Below are positions 57,509 to 64,000 of a stretch of DNA of 64,000 bases, piece by piece (position 1 is the first letter of the stretch; the number at the start of each line of letters is the position of its first letter). The notes under the pieces are model-generated. The model made no database searches. It saw only the letters and a list, made by a program, of their open reading frames with translations, and was not told where the DNA came from. Origin of the DNA: Allium sativum. Its lineage: Eukaryota; Streptophyta; Magnoliopsida; Asparagales; Amaryllidaceae. The translations under genes and the position numbers were made by a program. The DNA is taken from assembly GCA_030737875.1 (NCBI GenBank), contig CM060918.1:775490552-775554551 (forward strand). Direction: 5' to 3'.

Positions 57509-58887
57509 GGCGCTATCATTCCGAGATTGAAACCCATAGCCAGGAGTGGATAGATTTAAAGAAGCAGGCCGAGGATGCCACATCTGAGAATACTCGCCTT
57601 GCCCAAGAGAAAGCATATTTAATCAAAAAGAACGCAGAGCTTGAGACTAAGTTATTGGAAGCTGAGACGAGGGCGGCTCTTGCTGAAGGAAATGTAAATA
57701 CGGTTATGCAGCAAGTTGAGGAAGTCAATGAATAGCTGAAAGATGCTCAAAGGGAGATTGAAGAGAGTGGTGAAACCATGGTCGGATTTTTTGCTCAAGT
57801 GATTCGTCATCGAAACCTTGCCTGGCTTAAGGATTATTCCACTTCCCTTGTATATGCGTGGGACCAGTTGGTCGAATGGGAGAAAGCAAAACTCGGGGTG
57901 GATTCTATTGACGAAAATAAGCTTATGGAGACATTCCTTAGAGGCGAGGAATCAGTGCACTTGGCTGAAGGGCGTAGACGTATTGCTGTTGCCATGGAGG
58001 AGGAGAAGCATCAGGCCAAAGGAAAAAATACCATTGAAACTGGCTCCTCTTCTGCTACAGCTGAGTTCATTGGAGTAGAGGGATATGACCCGTAAAGGCC
58101 AGGAATTCCTGAGGCTTCTCTTTTGTCTCCTATAACCGAGTGTACCTCCGACGTTACTGCTACTCAAGTCGAGAAATCTACTAAAGGTATTTCTACCTTT
58201 TTGCCTCAATTCATTAAAGCTATTTCAACCTTTGGTCATCTTATCGGACAGACTATTGAAGACCCCATGTTTTCTCCTGAATTAATAACTATTGCTTCTC
58301 GCTCTGTAGGTACTAAGCCAGTTGAAAGTGCCGACGATTCACAAAAGACATCTCTGGGTAAATAGTCTACTGAAGAGACCCAGGAGAAATATGATAAAGT
58401 TGCTACTACAGATCCTGGGAAGGATGATGCGGGCAAGAGAAAGGAAGTTATTAACAAGGCTCCCGTACTACCTAACACTGAAACTCCTCATGATGATGAA
58501 ATAATAGCTGCTTTGAAAAATGATGGTAGTAATAATGGGCATGATGAAGACCCCGATGTTACTATAACTGGGGAAGCAGGGAATGTTGATGATCCGACTT
58601 TGGCCGAGATGAAGGCCAAGCAAGATAAGCGTATGCAGTTGAAAGTTGAGGAGATAGATCCTGAAAATCTTAAACCTCTTGCGACGGTACATCCTGGGTC
58701 AAGATTAGTTGTTAAACTATCAACTAGATCAATCACTGAGGAACTTGCTAAAAAATCTTCTATTGATCCCAGTATTACTGTCCCGGGGAAGAAGAAACCG
58801 AAGCGTATTTTCACTGAGACTGAGAAAGAAGAGAAGAAAAAGCTCAAGGATGCCAAGAAGGCAAAGTCTACTCCAAAGTCCAAGTGA
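57509..58887 (+). pseudogene. Element A antisense eORF, 3' part after the solo LTR
   Basis: The frame resumes at GGCGC TAT CAT TCC, continuing the coiled coil (LKKQAEDATSENTRLAQEKA). The conserved domain follows at about 57775-57990 (FFAQVIRHRNLAWLKDY, SIDENKLMETFLRGEE), then a KGISTFLPQFIKAIS segment parallel to EGISLFSPQFVKAIM of B, an acidic stretch and a Lys-rich end (PGKKKPKRIFTETEKEEKKK). Three in-frame stops (57733, 58093, 58363) but no frameshift are seen, so the frame is otherwise well kept. Joined with 54464-56713, the protein would match eORF B in layout. Confidence 0.85.
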
Positions 58888-59701
58888 AAACGCATTCTGT
58901 CTTTTGTTTTGATATTTCACTAGTCCGTTATTGTTGTAGCGGGTGCAGCCCTCGCATCTTTTGCTTAGTCTTTCTGTATAAACTCACGTATTTGTGAATA
59001 AAGAAGTTTGCTCCCTGCAGTGTCAAATATTTGTGAATATATTATTTAAGTAAAAATGCAGATAAACAACATGCCATATCACAGTTATACAATAAAGACA
59101 TGATAAAGGGAACATGTGTATGTATATGCCCCCAATCAATCTTGAATAGACTGATTAACTAAGGCTTATTCTAGATTGATTAGACTTAACATTCAGTTGC
59201 CCCCGACTTTCTGGCGGGGCTAAATTTCTTTTGTCGTTGATTCTTATCCTTCTAGCATCTTTATACTCTCCTGTCTCATAACCAGGTTAGAGTATTATTG
59301 AGGCAGTCTCTTATCGGGGTGCACCTTCACGCCTCAAGGGACGTCGTCTTCCCGTCCTTTATACTCTCTTTCGATTCATGAGAGTTAGAGTTAGGAATGT
59401 CGTCTTCCCATTCCTTCTATCTTATTACACAAACAGTCATTTTGTTTGCTCCTGCACACGAATTGTCTCCAATTTTTCAAGTTGAATTTAATGTTTTGTG
59501 CTTCGTAGTCATGATAGAACAATTACTGGAGATAAAAATATTGCAGGAAAGTAAATGACACACAATATTTTTATAGTGGTTCAGCTAAGTCGTAGCCTAC
59601 ATCCACTTCATAATTTTTCATTCATATAAACATACTTTTTTTAAGGCAAGTCGTGCCTTTTTACATTGTCTATAAAAACAAAGAAGGAAAACATTTCCTA
59701 T
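58888..59701. other. 3' UTR of element A with hairpin-bearing degenerate repeats
   Basis: There is no coding frame. At 59200-59400 there are two degenerate versions of the B minisatellite motif: CCCCGACTTTCTGGCGGGG, and TATACTCTC...GAGAGTTAGAG twice. The covarying hairpin is at 59575-59607. It is shorter than the corresponding region of B. Confidence 0.6.
59575..59607 (-). other. Covarying hairpin downstream of pol A
   Basis: Outer stem AGTGG/CCACT and inner stem GCT/AGC, 95 bp downstream of the integrase stop at 59702. The inner triplets differ from B (GTC/GAC) and from the LTRs (GGC/GCC), yet pair in each case. Confidence 0.75.
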
Positions 59702-62700
59702 TTAGCTCAGATATCGCCGCAAGTGCTGAGCATTCCAAGCTTTGGGAATCTCCTCACCATCCACGGTCGTTAGCTTGAAGGCTCCTATATCAAGCTTCTG
59801 TTGGATGACATATGGTCCTTCCCACTTGGGACCCAATTGGGTTGAAGGCGGGAAGATATGTTTTAATACTAAGTCCCCTGGTTTGAAAGTCCTGAAATGA
59901 ACTTTTTGGTCATAATAACGTGCTACTTGGTGTCGGTGTCTTGAGGCATGCAAGTTAGCTTCGTCTCTTTTTTCTTCAACCATGTCAAGAGACTCTAGGA
60001 GGAGTGCTCTATTCGTCATTGGGTCATAGTATGTTACCCTATGAGAGGGGACTTCGAGCTCCACTGAGATCACTGCCTCCGATCCAAAAGAGAGTGAGAA
60101 GGGAGTATGGCCAGTTGTCGTCTTAAATGTTGTTCTGTAGGCCCACAAAGCTAGCGGCAGCTCATCCACCCATTTTGCTTTGGCCCGTTCCAACCGCTTC
60201 TTAAGGATAGATTTAATGACTCTGTTAATTGCTTCTACCTGCCCATTTGTCTGCGGTGAACTACAGCGGTATACCTTTTATCTATCTTGTATTTATGAAA
60301 AAAGTTTCTGAATTCGGCGCTGTCGAACTATGTCCCATTATCAGTTATAATGGTCTTTGGTATCCCAAATCGGCAAATAATGTTTCTGACCACAAAACTT
60401 ATCACCTTCCTTGCTGTGATCGTGGTTAAGGGTTCGGCTTCCACCCACTTCGTGAAATAATCCACGACAACGATCGCGTACTTTGCTCCTCCTTTGGCGA
60501 TGGGTAACACTCCAATAATATCGATTCCCCACATAGCAAAAGGCCATGGGCTTACCATTGACTTAAGCTGAGTCGGGGGTGCTCTGGGAACTTTGGCGAA
60601 TCTTTGACATTTATCGCAGCGTCGTGAGTAGTCAGCCGCATCTTTATTCACGGTAGGCCAAAAATATCTGTACCGCAATACCTTCTTTGCTAGGGTTTAG
60701 CCCCGGTGTGTTCTCCACACTCATCTTCATGTGCTACTTGCAGTACACGTTTGATGTCGCTGTGTGCGATACACCGCAGTAGGGGCGTGGAAAAACCTTG
60801 GTGATAAAGGACGTCATCCTATAAAATGTATCTTGCAGCCTTATGTGTTACAGCTCGTCTTTCGCTTTTCTTTAATGAGAGAATCCCGCTTTTGAGAAAG
60901 TTCTTGATTGATGTCATCCATGACTCCCTCTCTGGCTCAGTTTCTAGGATTAGCTCCACCTCCATTAGGTTGAAACTTGGTGACTCCAATACCTCTATTG
61001 GAACCATTTCAGTTTCTTCAGGGTTGTCAGAACTTGCTAGTTTTGCCAACCGGTCTGCTTTCTGACTTTCTGCTCTTGGAATGTGCGTTATGCCGTAATG
61101 CTCCAAACTGCCCAATAACTCCTTTACTTTTTTAAGATAAGTAACAAGCCGAGGTCCTTTGGTCACAAACTCTTCTCACACCTAACAAACAACTATCTTG
61201 GAGTCACAGAGTATGTCTAATGTCTTTACTCCTAACTCCTTAGCGAGTTTTAGCCCGGCAATCAGGGCTTCATACTCGGAGTCGTTATTGGTGGCAGAAA
61301 ATTCCAATCGCAGTGCACAATAAATAGATCGTCCTTTAGGAGTGATTAAAACAACTTCGGCGCTGGATCTTCGATCATTCTTGGCCCCATCCGTATATAG
61401 TTTCCACGGACTAAGTTCCAGCCGGTGTTCAGAAACAACAACCTTGTCGTCCACCGTTTCTTCTACATGTATCGTGAATTCTGCTATGAAATCGGCTAAG
61501 GCCTATCCCTTTATTGATTTCCGCGGCTGAAAATTCAAATCAAATTGGCTCAACTCGATGTTCCATTTAAGTAATCGCCCTAATGCTTCGGGTCTTTGTA
61601 ACACTTGCCTTAAGGGTTGATCAGTGTATACAATTATCGGGTGAGCTTGAAAGTAATGGTGGAGCTTTTGGGAAGCAATCAAGAGACTATAAGCAAGCTT
61701 TTCTATTCTTGGATAATTACGCTCTACGACGGCTAACTTCTTGCTTACGTAGTATACAGGCCTCCGAACTTTATCTTCTTCACGCACCAACGCCATACTG
61801 ACAGCATGAGACGATACCACCAGGTAGACGAACAAATCCTCATGTTCCACAGGTTTTGACAATATTGGAGGCTTCTCTAATAAGTATAATAAGTTCTAGA
61901 AAGCCTCCACACAATCAGGAGTCCACTCAAAATTTTGTTTCCCTCGTTTTATCAGATCGAAGAAAGGTACACATTTATCTATGGCTTTGGAGATAAGCCT
62001 GCTCAATGCAGCAACTTTTCCGGCCAGGCTTTGAACATCCTTAATCTTTCGTGGTTTTTCAATATTCCTTATTGCTGCTATCTGACTAGGATTTATCTCA
62101 ATCCCTCGAAAGCTCACGATAAACCCGAGGAATTTCCCAGACGCGACCCCAAACGAACATTTTTGAGGGTTTAACTTCATCCCATATCTTCGAAGAATGC
62201 CGAACATTTTGGCTAAGTCTTTTTTATGGTCAGAAGATTGTCTAGACTTCACTAGCATGTCGTCCACATAAACCTCCATGGTTTTTCTGATTTGATTATA
62301 GAACATGCGGTTGACCAAGCACTGATATGTGGCTCCTGCATTCTTTAATCCAAATGGCATTACTACATAACAATATAACCCCAAGTCTGTGATGAAACTT
62401 GTGTGCTCCTGATCTGGTATGTGCATGGGAATTTGATTGTATCCCGAATAGGCATCCATAAAGGATAAGAGCTCATGTCCGACCGTCGAGTCCACTAGTT
62501 GATCAATTTTGGGAAGAGGAAAGTTATCTTTCAGACAAGCCTTATTCAAGTCAGAGAAGTCAATACACGTACACCACTTCTCGTTAGATTTTTTGACCAG
62601 GACAGGATTTGATATCCAATCGGGATATTTCGAGTCCTTAATGAATCCATTATCCTTCAATTTCTCTACCTCTTCCTTCAAAGCTGCTGACCGCTCTAGG

Positions 62701-63029
62701 CCTAACACCCGTCTCTTTTGCTTGACCAGTAGGTGTTTTGGATTGATGCTCAAAGATTGGCTCATAATAGTAGGCGAAATCCCATACATGTCGGCGTGAG
62801 TCCAGGCAAACACATCTAAATTTGCCTTTAAAAAATCAGCCAACTCTTTCGCTCGAATTAGATCTAGCTGCGATTCGATCTTCAATACTTTTGTTGAATC
62901 CGCATCGTCAATGGATATATCTACTGTCGTCTCGTTGGGAGTCGCCTTTCTGTCCTCGGGTTCTCTATCCTCTATGGGATCTATATCTTCGAGCACATCT
63001 AAGGGCGACACTCCTGGGGCTGGACCCTT
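59702..63029 (-). pseudogene. pol: Element A pol (RT-RNaseH-aRNaseH-integrase)
   Basis: The RT frame 63011-61896 (371 codons) is open and holds YSGYNQIPMH, MPFGLKNAGATYQ and YVDDMLVKS. The Ty3-type RNase H is in 61862-61503 (YLVVSSHAVSMALV, YTDQPLRQVL). The aRNase H is in 61454-61182 and 61166-60819 (LYTDGAKND, SEYEAL, CDSKIVV). The integrase core is in 60678-60328 (CDKCQ, WGIDIIG, ITDNGT) and its C-terminal part in 60193-59702, ending IPKAWNAQHLRRYLS. Breaks lie at about 61880 (TAG), 61500, 61180, 60700 and 60200-60330. The codon that is TAA in both B copies (between the RNase H domains) is CAA here. Confidence 0.9.
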
Positions 63030-63038
63030 TAATTGTTA
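63030..63038 (-). promoter_or_regulatory. Leaky-stop context TAA CAA TTA at protease/RT junction, element A
   Basis: The protease frame ends SKENSA-TAA at 63038-63036 and the RT frame continues in phase with CAA TTA AAG. The stop is TAA rather than TAG, but the six bases after it equal those in B. Confidence 0.65.
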
Positions 63039-64000
63039 TGCTGAATTTTCCTTCGAAGAGGGAGAAACATCCTTGGGTTGAATATTCAACCCCTTCATTA
63101 GCATCTTCAACTCTATCATGTAACAAGCTCGTCCTGTAGCTTGGTCACCTCTCATCACCCATACTCTTGTGTCAGTCGGGAACTTAAGCAGTAAGCACCA
63201 AGCTGCAATACATATCCTAAACTCTACGAGGGCCGGTTGGCCTAGGAAAGCATTGTAGGGTGACTCAACATCCAAAACTACAAATGGCAGGATTCTCACT
63301 CTCTGGCGATCTCCTTGTCCTAATGTCACTGGTAATTCTACATAACCCATCGGAGCCGTTGATGCCCCAATGAAGCCCCGTATCCATCCTTCGCAGGGCT
63401 TTAAATCTTTTTCTTCAAGTTTCATTTGTTCAAAGGCTTTCTTGAAGAGGATATTAACTGAGCTTTCGTTGTCTACCAACACCTTATGGACTAAAGCGGG
63501 GCCGATGGCCGTGGTAATTACCAGTGGGTCTTCAGTTGGTGACTGAATTCCGGAATTGTTTCTACCGCGGAAAATGACGTCGTCTGACATCGTTTTTTGT
63601 TGTTTCACTGGAGTAATGTCTTCGAGGTTACTGCATTATCCTACCTCGAAGTGCTTGGCGGCATTAACATACTGATCCATTGCTTTGGAACTATGGCTAG
63701 CTAGATGGGGTCCATCTATAATGGTATTGATAACGATCCCTTTACCTTTCTACTGGGCTGTGGGTTTGGAAGTAGGCTGGTTTTGGTTCGGGGCTTGCCC
63801 TCCTTGCCCCTTGTCCCGTGGGGCAACCTTGTACTCGTCTAACTTCCCTTCCCGTAGCAATTTCTCAGCTACATCTCTCAAATGACGGCATTCGTTGGTA
63901 GAATGACTGTCGGTTCCATGGAACAAACAAAACTTTCCCGTAGCGATCTCTTTTTTAGTTGAGTCTCTAGGTGGCGGCTTTTTATATTTCAGTATGTTGT
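63036..64000 (-). pseudogene. gag: Element A protease and gag C terminus, partial
   Basis: The protease frame 63608-63036 (190 codons) contains VLVDNESSVNILFKKAF and the KFPTDTRVWVMRGDQATGR, CYMIELKML tail. Upstream, on the - strand, the zinc-knuckle variant CLFHGTDSHSTNEC lies near 63890-63935, followed by a Gln/Asn-rich linker with stops near 63640 and 63750. The rest of gag is outside the window. Confidence 0.8.

Larger units (their letters stand above)
52262..64000 (-). mobile_element. Element A, unit 3: Tat-lineage retrotransposon running off the window
   Basis: It includes LTR A (52262-53012), the polypurine tract, leader, eORF (interrupted only by a solo LTR), 3' UTR, pol and the protease/gag part to 64000. 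Its 5' LTR and primer-binding site lie beyond 64000; the target duplication there should be CTACG if the right end is intact. It is the only copy of A whose coding region is visible. Confidence 0.9.

Noticed and set aside
59702..63608. Possibility that pol of A belongs to a second copy of B
   Set aside because: It diverges clearly from both B copies in protein sequence, lacks the B-specific TAA, and is continuous with the eORF A 3' part and LTR A.

Overview
This window is plant nuclear DNA made almost entirely of nested LTR retrotransposons. No tRNA, rRNA, CRISPR array or intact host gene was found. The evidence for a plant is Ty3/gypsy pol genes of the Tat lineage (a Ty3-type RNase H followed by a second, archaeal-type RNase H before integrase), plant-type introns, telo-box (AAACCCTA) leaders, and chromovirus-like LTR ends. 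A eudicot seems likely, but the species cannot be named from the sequence.

Layout. (1) 1-1555: the end of a + strand LTR (element E), followed by a fragment of an unidentified coding exon (1556-2003) and sequence with no clear gene. (2) 3351-14659: Tat-type element C on the - strand, consisting of a 3' LTR, a 75-bp repeat array, an antisense extra ORF (eORF, + strand, 6313-9552), an 84-bp repeat block and a broken pol. (3) 14660-15551: element D, a chromovirus-like LTR inserted in the protease region of C. (4) 15114-57508: element A (Tat, - strand) lies in D, and the sister element B (Tat, - strand) lies in A. The composite D/A/B segment is repeated in tandem with a period of about 18.3 kb: unit 1 is 15114-33556, unit 2 is 33557-51823, and unit 3 starts at 51824. 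In units 1 and 2 the B element is present up to the start of gag and is then fused to D sequence at the same junction. In unit 3, B is reduced to a solo LTR (56714-57508) with a perfect GGCGC target duplication, and the rest of A follows (57509 to the window end).

Each Tat element has the same plan on the - strand: 5' LTR (not visible here) - gag-protease - in-frame stop - RT-RNaseH-aRNaseH-integrase - hairpin - repeat-rich 3' UTR - antisense eORF - polypurine tract - 3' LTR. The eORF runs on the + strand and has its own TATA box, a telo-box leader, a likely leader intron and two coding introns. It encodes a roughly 1,100-residue protein: a Transposase_28-like ('putative gypsy type transposon') N-terminal domain, an Arg/Ser-rich linker, a long coiled coil, a conserved C-terminal domain and a Lys/Arg-rich tail. 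All copies carry stops or frameshifts.

Three observations stand out. The protease/RT junction in all three families is an in-frame stop followed by CAATTA (or its one-base derivative), the tobamovirus-type leaky-stop context. A two-stem hairpin with covarying inner base pairs occurs in every Tat LTR and again about 95 bp downstream of the pol stop in A and B. The 18.3-kb tandem array of nested elements shares one microhomology-like junction.
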